Shown: piece after piece, positions 1 through 11,935 of the stretch | Layout of the letters: every line of letters starts with the position of its first letter | Position numbering within the stretch: position 1 is the stretch's first letter | Source of the DNA: Zygaena filipendulae | Lineage: Eukaryota; Arthropoda; Insecta; Lepidoptera; Zygaenidae | NCBI GenBank assembly: GCA_907165275.2 | Contig: OU015659.1 | Location: forward strand, 6,614,501 to 6,678,500 | Reading direction: 5' to 3' | Length of the DNA: 64,000 nucleotides | Notes under the pieces: generated by a model | What the model was told of the DNA's origin: nothing | Seen by the model: only the letters and a program-made list of their open reading frames with translations | Database searches by the model: none | Position numbers and translations under genes: made by a program

Positions 1-1500
1 GCCCGAGTGGGTTCACAGGGGAGAGAGAGCCATTCAACTCTACAGCTACGGCTAGGCTACGGCCTCACTGCTTGCAGTATGACAGAGAGTTCATCAGCTG
101 AAGTTCCAGGTTCCAGGGAGAGATTGGTCTCCGACAACACACACATACAATTTTGGATCACTGTGCTGGGGTTTGGTTTGTGGTGGTCCCACCCAACCCT
201 GGTCTTCGGGCTGGCACATATTCAAGGGCTCACCATGGCTCCAACGCGGCGGTAGTCTTCGGACTGGGGACGTACAGTCTCCTCACTGGATTCCTGAAAC
301 GGACGCTGGTGAATGATCTTAGATGTAACCATCTAGAATGATCCTCTACCTTGTGAAACAGGTTGGGGGAGGTGACGAAGGCATTGTGCTGGATGGTCAT
401 CACCGTGGAATAGCGCAGGAGGGGCTATACCACCTTCCGGCGAATACTTATGTATTAACTGGAAGCCTTACCTTCGGTTTGACGTCGGGATTGGTTGCAG
501 TGCCAACAATCATTTCACGTAGTACTTGAGGTTCCTGTGGCCAATGCTTGCGTCATGCTGAGGGGACAAAACCTGGCCGACCTTGGAATAGAATCGTCTG
601 GGTGGTTTATTATATATATTTATGCGTCCTGGCAATGTCTGAGCCATCTGAGCCAGGAATGGTAGCTTTTGACGAGATGTTGACCGGGGTTAAACCGACA
701 AACACAAACTAAAACAGATTGTAGGGATAGACAAACATAAGGGTCAAGATTATTCAAACTTAGCCTACAAGCCAATAGATTAGGCCGGAAAACAAACTAA
801 TAAAATAGGGCATCGATATAATGTTAGGGAGGCAGGTCGTCACAAACAAACTAACAAAACTAGATCATCCACATAAATAGATTAGAAATAGATCATCCAC
901 CTAAAGTTAGGAAAGAGGTCGCACGAAAGCAATAAAAATAGGGATTCGTCCGTGTACTAATCTAAAACCGTCCGTGTATTCGCTAAACATAAATTAGAGA
1001 TCGTACATGTATTAACTTTAGAATCTTAGCTATAAACTTAACCAAAACTAAAAACTATGATGCAAATACTAAGGCGATAGTTCAATCTCAACCTAAAAGA
1101 ATCATAGGTTACTGCACACAACGAATTTAGAGTCCTAGCCACTAGACAATCAGGCCAAATTAGAGATCATCGTAGTAAGAAGTAGATCGGAGAAAGTCGC
1201 GCGAGGGGGGGTAAGTTACAATAGCATCAAAGCAGTTAGAGATTCATATATAAAGTATTCAATTTCGTGCGAATGCCTCGAGTGTTTTGGCAATATACGC
1301 TGAAGTCGTGTTTTTCTATAATATTAGACTCTGCAACTAGTAATAACATAGACATTACCTAAAATATAATTAACTTGTTACAAGTTGTTTACAGGGACAT
1401 TTTTAATGTTTTTAATATCATTTTTACATTTAATAGCTATAGTGGGAGAGGTTTCAGATTTCTTAACAAGAATGGTGGCATGCTTTACCCAGACAAACTT
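1..1500. other. Unrecognised, probably transposon-derived DNA
   Basis: Positions 1-600 are more GC-balanced than the rest and carry short open frames (such as 7-255 and 338-529) with no recognisable domain. From about 700 to 1300 the sequence is A-rich and repeats words such as AGATCATCCAC and TCCGTGTA at short range, as degraded retroelement tails or old tandem repeats often do. I see no splice-supported gene, tRNA or clear terminal repeats. It may be the remains of a retroelement, but I cannot name a family. Confidence 0.3.
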
Positions 1501-1509
1501 ATAGCTAAA

Positions 1510-3903
1510 CTAGATTCGCCCTGTGTGCGAGCTGCGAGCAGCTCGCGAGGCTTGGTCGCCTTGTGCCCGGTTGCCACCCATTGACCTCTATTTGTTCGAG
1601 CACCCCCCACCTGACTCTTTTAGTTTCGGAGATAATCGAGTTTGAATTTTGTTCGGCGGCCATGATTTTTTCCGCCATTTTGAAAAAAAAGTTTCACTAT
1701 TGAAATTTGCCCAAGGTGTGGATCAAACTTTGTAAGTAACAGTTTTACTTTTGATGGATAGTTTCGGCGGGCAGTCAACTCACTACCTGATGAGGAGCAG
1801 GAATCGAAGATGTCAAGGTTTTTCCACAATCACAGAAACCTCCTTTCCACATCTTAAATACATTATATCGACCTAGAGATGCTCCTTCTGGGAGAACAAT
1901 TATGCTTAACTTTTTTTCGCCAGCCATTTCGAATCCGTCCGCCATCTTGGAATTATTTATATCCCGATAGAAGAAGATAGTGCACCACCAACTGTCCTAC
2001 AAATTTTTTTTCAATACGCACGGCCGATAGTTTTCGAGCCAGGGCCGAAACAATTTCCCCATACAAACAACTAATGTTCGGCGGCCATCTTGAAAAATGA
2101 CGCAATCGAAAAACTGATTCGATATTCGGCATCAGCGACCCCAAAAACCCCCGGATGCCGAACCTCACCCGGATCGGATCAACTTTTTTTTCGGCCGCCA
2201 TTTTGAATCCGCCATTTTGGATTTTTACCACACCAGGCGGTTGCCCCCCATTGACCTCTATGACATTTGTTTGAGCACCCCCCACCTGACTCTTTTAGTT
2301 TCGGAGATAATCGAGTTTGAATTTTGTTCGGCGGCCATGTTTTTTTCCGCCATTTTGAAAAAAAAGTTACACTATTGAAATTTGCCCAAGGTGTGGATGA
2401 AATTTAGTTAGAAACGTTTTCACTTTCGATGGATAGTTTCGGCGGGCAGTCGACTCGCTACCTGATGAGAAGCAGGAATCGAAGATGTCGAGGTTTTCCC
2501 ATAATCACCGAAACGTCCCCTCTACATGTTCCATACATTATATCAACCTAGAGATGCTCCTTCTGGGAGAACAATTATGTCAATGGGTGAGTGGTAATCC
2601 AGCTTTATATATTATAACTAGATTCGCCCTGTGCGCGAGCTGCGAGCAGCTCGCGTTTGCGAGCCAGGGCCGAAACAATTTCCCCATACAAACAACTAAT
2701 GTTCGGCGGCCATCTTGAAAAATGACGCAATCGAAAAACTGATTCGATATTCGGCATCAGCGACCCCAAAAACCCCCGGATGCCGAACCTCACCCGGATC
2801 GGATCAACTTTTTTTTCGGCCGCTATTTTGAATCCGCCATTTTGGATTTTTACCACGCCAGGCGGTTGCCCCCCATTGACCTCTATGACATTTGTTCGAG
2901 CACCCCCCACCTGACTCTTTTAGTTTCGGAGATAATCGAGTTTGAATTTTGTTCGGCGGCCATGATTTTTTCCGCCATTTTGAAAAAAAAGTTTCACTAT
3001 TGAAATTTGCCCAAGGTGTGGATGAAATTTAGTTAGAAACGTTTTCACTTTTGATGGATAGTTTCGGCGGGCAGTCAACTCACTACCTGATGAGGAGCAG
3101 GAATCGAAGATGTCAAGGTTTTCCCACAATCACAGAAACCTCCTTTCCACATCTTAAATACATTATATCGACCTAGAGATGCTCCTTCTGGGAGACTTTT
3201 TTTCGCCAGCCATTTCGAATCCGTCCGCCATCTTGGAATTATTTATATCCCGATAGAAGAAGATAGTGCACCACCAACTGTACAAATTTTTTTTCAATAC
3301 CCACGGCCGATAGTTTCCGAGCCAGGGCCGAAACAATTTCCCTATACAAACAACTAATGTTCGGCGGCCATCTTGAAAAATGACGCAATCGAAAAACTGA
3401 TTCGATATTCGGCATCAGCGACCCCAAAAACCCCCGGATGCCGAACCTCACCCGGATCGGATCAACTTTTTTTTCGGCCGCCATTTTGAATCCGCCATTT
3501 TGGATTTTTACCACGCCAGGCGGTTGCCCCCCATTGACCTCTATGACATTTGTTTGAGCACCCCCCACCTGACTCTTTTAGCTTCGGAGATAATCGAGTT
3601 TGAATTTTGTTCGGCGGCCATGTTTTTTTCCGCCATTTTGAAAAAAAAGTTACACTATTGAAATTTGCCCAAGGTGTGGATGAAATTTAGTTAGAAACGT
3701 TTTCACTTTCGATGGATAGTTTCGGCGGGCAGTCGACTCGCTACCTGATGAGAAGCAGGAATCGAAGATGTCGAGGTTTTCCCATAATCACCGAAACGTC
3801 CCCTCTACATGTTCCATACATTGTATCAACCTAGAGATGCTCCTTCTGGGAGAACAATTATGTCAATGAGTGAGTGGCAATCCAGCTTTATACAGCCTGT
3901 TAC
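1510..3903 (-). repeat. Satellite array 1: tandem ~630-675 bp units with Helitron-like ends
   Basis: The marker GAGCACCCCC recurs at about 1598, 2273, 2898 and 3555, giving head-to-tail units of roughly 625-675 bp. Two composite copies start with CTAG, a 12-nt spacer and a 10-bp stem (CGCGAGCTGC, loop GA), at 1510 and 2618. On the minus strand this reads as stem, short spacer, CTAG then T, which is the canonical Helitron 3' end. The array ends at right with TATACAGCCTGTTAC (3889-3903), the reverse complement of the left edge of array 2. Each unit carries about seven GCCAT words inside CGCCATTTTG or CGGCCATCTTG contexts. Minus-strand open frames of about 70-110 aa recur in every unit, but they are products of the repeat and not supported as genes. 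Confidence 0.85.
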
Positions 3904-6400
3904 AGAACGGTGTAGTCAAATTAACGGATCGTGCAGTGTTAATGGTATAGAACAATAAGCCACTGGTACTTAACGCAAAAATCCAACTTCACAAATTCAC
4001 ACTAATAAAAAAACATATTTTTGGTATCGACACAAACAATGTCACATCACTAGTGAGGTCATGAACCGCTCAAAGATAACGAGTTCGCTGACCCGGTTTT
4101 CACGAACTTACGACTTACCCCCCGATTTGCCATGAGAGCCTGGTAGGCGCGTACGCCGAAGTTTGGTGGCCGGCATAGCGGGCCGACGCAGCGCGGCGGC
4201 AAACTTCAAAGGGCATGTTTCATTGCGACTTGCGAGTTGCAAATTGTTTTCAACATCGTCGCGTGGTGTAGGTAGGTACCTACGTGATACGTAACGTAAT
4301 TAAACTTGTCGTCAATATTATTGGAATTTGAGACGAAATCTTCCACTTCACTTGCCAAAAAATACTTTAAATACACTGCACTATTAAAATTTTGTGGCAA
4401 TGTTGGGTTCATATTATTTGGATCACAAAACACTGTGTGATGCTAAGTTAAGAATAATATCGCTGGTTCTGGTCACACAACAACTGCACTCGAGGATGTT
4501 GGCTTTTGATTATTATTGGCTTGTAATCACAACAATTCATAACATAACAGTTGTTTACTCGTGTTTACAAACGTTATTATTTGCCTCCATCTCGTTTCTT
4601 ATTTCCTAGTAAGAACGGCGCAACGTAGTACCACAGTAGTAGGCGGCGTTATCAAAGGAAGTGCCGACTGTAACCGCGCAGCGCGGCTGACGGCTCGCAC
4701 AGTAGCAGGCGGCGTTATCAAAGAAAATGACGAGCGCCACCGCGCGGGCGGCTCACTTCAAAGAACTGGCGTTAAATTTTTTTTCTTTCAATGACGAAGT
4801 AGGTAGGTAGTGCACACGTGGCACGTCACACGTGTTATCACTGGAATCATGCATCAGAATCATGATTCATGATCACGGCTCGTATTCAATCCAGCATTAT
4901 CTCTCGCATCCGGCACTCATACTCGTATGTCGATATTTTGGTAACACTGGTAGAGAGAACACATGAGAAACTAAGTCAGCGGGTAGGTACGATGGAAGTG
5001 GTGCCGTTGTCGACGATCATCCCACAGTACACACCAAACTTTTACACGAATTACCCCGCCGAGATTTCCTGCAGCACTACGTTCTGCAGGTGGTTCTTGG
5101 GTTCTCTTTGAAGTGCTCCAGTATTTGACACCTCCAATTGCGGGTCCCATGCACCCGGGCGAAGTTCCAAGTGCCGACGGAAGGATACAGTCCAGTCAGC
5201 AGTCACGGCTAAGGTCAGCCACCGAAATTCACCCACTGATTTACCTTCAACAAATCTATCCCAGAACAACTTCCGAACCTCACACGGGCTAACTCAAGCT
5301 GCACTGACACAGTTTTATTTCGTAGTGTTCACTGTTGCTTAATAAAGATATGTGTGATTTAATAACAATTCGAAATACCGAACTTTACTCCTGAACAAAC
5401 AGTGAGCGACTGGCGAGTGGCGACTGGTCTACTAAATACCTAAGAAATGAATTTTTGAAGTATTATAGCACGGGAGCCCAAGAAGGGATTTGTGATTTAC
5501 TAAAGCGCGTCAGATTAACATAAGGGAGATACCTTGCATCTCTACACAGAGTCACGCATCTAGGATAACCGATCAGAATAGATAAAAAATCGATAGATAG
5601 AAATACTCGGGCGTGTGAAATTAAAATAAAGTGTGCATATGAATAATCTGACGATTTGAATATCACGTAAGGGAGTAAAAGGATCACAAAATTGCAAAAA
5701 AAAAACACCACCTTGATATTCTCGAGTGTAGTTGATTTTTTTTTGAAGTAAATAATTCAAGGATGGAAAAAAATCTGCCAATTTCCACAAGCCGAAAAAA
5801 ACAAAAATTGAATGTATTATAAAATAATTTTTCATGCTATTTTCTGTGTATTTTATTTATCACATTTAGTAACCTAAAAAAAAATCTCATTTTTTTTAAG
5901 CCATCAGATTAAAAGTATTCCTCCAAATAATCTTCAGATTATTATTGGTCAGAACGACTAGTACATCAAGCTGAACCGTCTGCATAAAAATCTGACGCGC
6001 TCGAGTATTTTAAAATAGCTATATTTTTTTTTTTTTTTTCCAAAGGCCGCCACGCGTTTGCGTTAAGTGCGAATCGTCAGTTTTTTAAATGGGACCTTTT
6101 TTGGGTTCACTTAACAGCCCCTCTGAAATCTGACGCGCTCGAATAATTTTCTTTTCTTCAATTTTGACCCTTCCATACAGTGACCCCTACAATGTAACCT
6201 CCATCATCAAATACCGTGAAGCAAACTATCAATATCTGACGTCCGCGAATATTTCCATGTGACTGTTATTTTTTTTTACATTTTTGAAACTCTGTAGAAC
6301 TGAAAGAAAAAACATCATATTTTAACCTTATTTCGTTTCTACCTCCTAATCTTCAAAACTCAATAGGTCCCAATGACGCTCGAGTAGATCCCCATTAATG
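3904..6400. other. No supported gene; short repeats only
   Basis: No conserved protein or splice-supported exon is visible. Local repeats include a direct repeat around AGGCGGCGTTATCAAAG (about 4640 and 4709), and the word TCTGACGCGCTCGA at about 5991 and 6129 with diverged versions near 6235 and 6372. The open frames here are short and of mixed composition. Confidence 0.4.
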
Positions 6401-6401
6401 G

Positions 6402-6653
6402 GCTTATTACACTACTTCTAATTTAGGGAATCTAAATCGGATACAATTTAAGATCAGTTAGTGAGAGAGATAGCGAGTGATCACACACTAAATTGTACCC
6501 TAAATCGACTACTCTAGGGTACATTTTAATGTAGTGTGATTACTTGCTCTCTCTCTCACTCACTGATCCTAAATCGGAACCAACTGTTCTAACTTCGATT
6601 ACACTTTCCGATTTCTTGGATTGGTGTCTGACAAATTGTAAAGTGTGATAAGC
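6402..6653. mobile_element. Palindromic MITE with GCTTATTACACT ends
   Basis: The left end GCTTATTACACT and the right end AGTGTGATAAGC are inverted with one mismatch. The interior is also largely palindromic: GAGAGAGATAGCGAGTGATC on the left is mirrored by TTACTTGCTCTCTCTCTC on the right, around a centre near 6510. No open frame of note lies inside, so it is non-autonomous. A second, truncated copy lies at 14668-14860. Confidence 0.7.
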
Positions 6654-7191
6654 GTTTTAGCATTGTCAGCTCCGGTACTATTTAGGTTCCGGTAGTTTTT
6701 TCACTACCATCGCTCCGTAAATAGGGTCCCTTACTATTTCAGAACTATTTTTGACCTATGTAAACAACAGAACTATTTCCAAAAAGATAATAAAGAAATC
6801 CAGAACTACGTGAGAGGCGACTAGAACTCACTGATTTTTTTATTTGACATTGGGGGGCCAACTTCACAGGCGTGTACAAACGGTTGTTTTTTCCGTTTAT
6901 TTTCACAACCACAAGTGCATCAAAACCTATGGGGGTACTTCCCGTTGACCTACAATCATGCAAGAAGCAATATTTTAGATACAGCACAAGTAACGGGTAA
7001 ACTCCAAAACCCGTAAAGTAGTTACATAATTATTATTTTTTCTGAAATTTACTTGCAGTTAGTCTGACCGCGACCTATTGATGGGTGAGAGGACAAAATT
7101 TTTCCGATGACAAAGTGAAGTTTGTACCTCAATCTTCTTTACCACGAACTATTTACATATCTACAAAATTGTACAGAACCCTCAATGCGCT

Positions 7192-7720
7192 AGACTCGCA
7201 CTTGGCCGGTTTTTTTCCATTTTCACCGCTCGCCCCGTACCGCCGCGCCACCGTCGCTCCCTAGGTTACCTATTCGTTTTTGTTTACATTTCTTTACTAC
7301 CTCGTAACTTCTAATGTCCTAGTAGTTATTTTAATTTTGTGCACGCTGTTTCTTTGCTATTTAGGCGAGTAGACTCGCACTTGGCCGGTTTTTTTCCATT
7401 TCCACCGCCCGCCCCGTACCACCGCGCCGCCGTCGTTCCCTAGGCAACCTATTTGTTTTTGTTTACATTTCTTTACTACCTCGTAACTTCTAATGTCCTA
7501 GTAGTTTTCTTTGCTATTTAGGCGAGTAGACTCGCACTTGGCCGGTTTTTTTCCATTTCCACCGCCCGCCCCGTACCGCCGCGCCGCCGTCGTTCCCTAG
7601 GCAACCTATTTGTTTTTGTTTACATTTCTTTACTACCTCGTAACTTCTAATGTCCTAGTAGTTTTTTTTATTTTGTGCACGCTGTTTCTTTGCTATTTAG
7701 GCGAGGAGACTCGCACTTGA
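7192..7720. repeat. Three tandem copies of a ~155-180 bp unit
   Basis: The start word ACTCGCACTTGGCCGG occurs at about 7194, 7372 and 7528, and a diverged partial copy (GACTCGCACTTGACCAG) lies near 7708. Each unit continues through a C-rich stretch (CGCCCCGTACC), GTTTACATTTCTTTACTACC and a TAGTAGTT end. The middle copy lacks about 22 bp (the TTTTGTGCACGCTG part), so its unit is shorter. No coding potential is seen. Confidence 0.8.
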
Positions 7721-8171
7721 CCAGTTTTTTTTAGCAGACTGCAGAGGTTAAACACAGACAGAAAACTAAAAGAAAAGAATGCAGAAATTATTTATTTTAT
7801 TCCTTCTACTTTCCTAGTAACTTTTAGAACGATGCGCGGTGGGTTGCGGCCCTTCAGGAAATAGGCCGCGCCTATTTCATAATGGCCGCATGAGCCAGAA
7901 CGAGATAGATATATCATTCATTGTACAATCGGCGCGTGCAAGATACCAAGGCCGCAAAGGTCGAGCTCTGCGGTGGTGCGCTTGGGCAGGGGTCATTGAC
8001 TTGTTATCTGACCGATTCAATTGATTGCTAGTGATGTGTAGAGGCAAGTAAAAATAGCTAAGTCGATAAAATTTTATCGTATTTTATTTCTTCGTATCAG
8101 CACTGCCATCATGGTTCAATCATTCTTTACCATTAACATTACACGATCGTTTATTATGACCACACCTTTCG

Positions 8172-11100
8172 GTAACAGGCTGTATATTATAACTAGATTC
8201 GCCCTGTGCGCGAGCTGCGAGCAGCTCGCGAGGCTTGGTCGCCCTGTGCCCGGTTGCCCCCCATTGACCTCTATTTGTTCGAGCACCCCCCACCTGACTC
8301 TTTTAGTTTCGGAGATAATCGAGTTTGAATTTTGTTCGGCGGCCATGATTTTTTCCGCCATGTTGAAAAAAAGTTTCACATTGAAATTTGCCCAAGGTGC
8401 GGATCAAACTTTGTAAGTAACAGTTTTACTTTTGATGGATAGTTTCGGCGGGCAGTCAACTCACTACCTGATGAGGAGCAGGAATCGAAGATGTCAAGGT
8501 TTTCCCACAATCACAGAAACCTCCTTTCCACATCTTAAATACATTATATCGACCTAGAGATGCTCCTTCTGGGAGAACAATTATGCTTAACTTTTTTTCG
8601 CCAGCCATTTCGAATCCGTCCGCCATCTTGGAATTATTTATATCCCGATAGAAGAAGATAGTACACCACCAACTGTACAAATTTTTTTTCAATACCCACG
8701 GCCGATAGTTTCCGAGCCAGGGTCGAAACAATTTCCCCATACAAACAACTAATGTTCGGCGGCCATCTTGAAAAATGACGCAATCGAAAAACTGATTCGA
8801 TATTCGGCATCAGCGACCCCAAAAACCCCCGGATGCCGAACCTCACCCGGATCGGATCAACTTTTTTTTCGGCCGCCATTTTGAATCCGCCATTTTGGAT
8901 TTTTACCACGCCAGGCGGTTGCCCCCCATTGACCTCTATGACATTTGTTTGAGCACCCCCCATCAGACTCTTTTAGTTTCGGAGATAATCGAGTTTGAAT
9001 TTTGTTCGGCGGCCATGATTTTTTCCGCCATTTTGAAAAAAAGTTTCACTATTGAAATTTGCCCAAGGTGCGGATCAAACTTTGTAAGTAACAGTTTTAC
9101 TTTTGATGGATAGTTTCGGCGGGCAGTCAACTCACTACCTGATGAGGAGCAGGAATCGAAGATGTCAAGGTTTTCCCACAATCACAGAAACCTCCTTTCC
9201 ACATCTTAAATACATTATATCGACCTAGAGATGCTCCTTCTGGGAGAACAATTATGCTTAACTTTTTTTCGCCAGTCATTTCGAATCCGTCCGCCATATT
9301 GGAATTATTTATATCCCGATAAAAGAAGATAGTGCACCACCAACTGTACAAATTTTTTTTCAATACCCACGGCCGATAGTTTCCGAGCCAGGGCCGAAAC
9401 AATTTCCCCATACAAACAACTAATGTTCGGCGGCCATCTTGAAAAATGACGCAATCGAAAAACTGATTGGATATTCGGCATCAGCGACCCCAAAAACCCC
9501 CGGATGCCGAACCTCACCCGGATCGGATCAACTTTTTTTTCGGCCGCCATTTTGAATCCGCCATTTTGGATTTTTACCACGCCAGGCGGTTGCCCCCCAT
9601 TGACCTCTATGACATTTGTTTGAGCACCCCCCATCAGACTCTTTTAGTTTCGGAGATAATCGAGTTTGAATTTTGTTCGGCGGCCATGTTTTTTTCCGCC
9701 ATTTTGAAAAAAAAGTTACACTATTGAAATTTGCCCAAGGTGTGGATGAAATTTAGTTAGAAACGTTTTTACTTTCGATGGATAGTTTCGGCGGGCAGTC
9801 GACTTACTACCTGATGAGGAGCAGGAATCGAAGATGTCAAGGTTTTCCCACAATCACAGAAACCTCCTTTCCACATCTTAAATACATTATATCGACCTAG
9901 AGATGCTCCTTCTGGGAGAACAATTATGCTTAACTTTTTTTCGCCAGCCATTTCGAATCCGTCCGCCATCTTGGAATTATTTATATCCCGATAGAAGAAT
10001 ATAGTGCACCACCAACTGTACACATTTTTTTTCAATACCCACGGCCGATAGTTTCCGAGCCAGGGCCGAAACAATTTCCCCATACAAACAACTAATGTTC
10101 GGCGGCCATCTTGAAAAATGACGCAATCGAAAAACTGATTCGATATTTGGCATCAGCGACCCCAAAAACCCCCGGACGCCGAACCTCACCCGGATCGGAT
10201 CAACTTTTTTTCGGTCGCCATTTTGAATCCGCCATTTTGGATTTTTACCACGCCAGGCGGTTGCCCCCCATTGACCTCTATGACATTTGTTTGAGCACCC
10301 CCCACGTGACTCTTTTAGTTTCGGAGATAATCGAGTTTGAATTTTGTTCGGCGGCCATGTTTTTTTCCGCCATTTTGAAAAAAAAGTTACACTATTGAAA
10401 TTTGCCCAAGGTGTGGATGAAATTTAGTTAGAAACGTTTTCACTTTCGATGGATAGTTTCGGCGGGCAGTCGACTCACTACCTGATGAGAAGCAGGAATC
10501 GAAAATGTCGAGGTTTTCCCATAATCACCGAAACGTCCCCTCTACATGTTCCATACATTATATCAACCTAGAGATGCTCCTTCTGGGAGAACAATTATGT
10601 CAATGAGTGAGTGGCAATCCAGCTTTATATATTATAACTAGATTCGCCCTGTGCGCGAGCTGCGAGCAGCTCGCGTTTCCGAGCCAGGGCCGAAACAATT
10701 TCCCCATACAAACAACTAATGTTCGGCGGCCATCTTGAAAAATGACGCAATCGAAAAACTGATTCGATATTCGGCATCAGCGACCCCAAAAACCCCCGGA
10801 TGCCGAACCTCACCCTGATCGGATCAACTTTTTTTTCGGCCGCCATTTTGAATCCGCCATTTTGGATTTTTACCACGCCAGGCGGTTGCCCCCCATTGAC
10901 CTCTATTTGTTCGAGCACCCCCACCTGACTCTTTTAGTTTCGGAGATAATCGAGTTTGAATTTTGTTCGGCGGCCATGATTTTTTCCGCCATTTTGAAAA
11001 AAAAGTTTCACCATTGAAATTTGCCCAAGGTGTGGATCAAACTTTGTAAGTAACAGTTTTACTTTTGATGGATAGTTTCGGCGGGCAGTCAACTCACTAC

Positions 11101-11935
11101 CTGATGAGGAGCAGGAATCGAAGATGTCAAGGTTTTCCCACAATCACAGAAACCTCCTTTCCACATCTTAAATACATTATATCGACCTAGAGATGCTCCT
11201 TCTGGGAGAACAATTATGCTTAACTTTTTTTCGCCAGCCATTTCGAATCCGTCCGCCATCTTGGAATTATTTATATCCCGATAGAAGAAGATAGTGCACC
11301 ACCAACTGTACAAATTCTTTTTCAATACCCACGGCCGATAGTTTCCGAGCCAGGGCCGAAACAATTTCCCCATACAAACAACTAATGTTCGGCGGCCATC
11401 TTGAAAAATGACGCAATCGAAAAACTGATTCGATATTCGGCATCAGCGACCCCAAAAACCCCCGGATGCCGAACCTCACCCGGATCGGATCAACTTTTTT
11501 TTCGGCCGCCATTTTGAATCCGCCATTTTGGATTTTTACCACGCCAGGCGGTTGCCCCCCATTGCCCTCTATGACATTTGTTTGAGCACCCCCTACCTGA
11601 CTCTTTTAGTTTCGGAGATAATCGAGTTTGAATTTTGTTCGGCGGCCATGTTTTTTTCCGCCATTTTGAAAAAAAAGTTACACTATTGAAATTTGCCCAA
11701 GGTGTGGATGAAATTTAGTTAGAAACGTTTTCACTTTCGATGGATAGCTTCGGCGGGCAGTCGACTCGCTACCTGATGAGAAGCAGGAATCGAAGATGTC
11801 GAGGTTTTCCCATAATCACCGAAACGTCCCCTCTACATGTTCCATACATTGTATCAACCTAGAGATGCTCCTTCTGGGAGAACAATTATGTCAATGAGTG
11901 AGTGGCAATCCAGCTTTATATATTATAATAATAAT
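8172..11935 (-). repeat. Satellite array 2: ~670 bp tandem units with Helitron-like ends
   Basis: This is the same family as 1510-3903. The unit marker GAGCACC recurs at about 8281, 8951, 9622, 10292, 10913 and 11584. Spacing is 670-671 bp, except 621 bp across the internal composite boundary. CTAG plus the 10-bp stem is found at 8193 and 10638. The left outer edge is GTAACAGGCTGTATA (8172-8186), inverted relative to the right edge of array 1. Two unit subtypes occur: one with TTTGTAAGTAACAG and TTATGCTTAAC, the other with TTTAGTTAGAAACG and, at the end, GAGTGAGTGG. The right edge abuts a truncated LINE ORF1 at 11923-11935. The recurring open frames are not supported as genes. Confidence 0.87.

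Noticed and set aside
1953..2285. Recurring ~109-aa minus-strand frame starting MGGAQTNVIEVNGGQPPG in many satellite units, and its ~69-94-aa companions
   Set aside because: The frames are conserved only because the DNA repeat is. They are shifted or truncated freely between units, have no domain, and their KMAAEKK-like words come from the CGCCATTTTG motifs.
8172..11935. CRISPR-like or bacterial repeat array
   Set aside because: The repeats are ~670 bp, contiguous without spacers, and the surrounding genes are intron-bearing animal genes.
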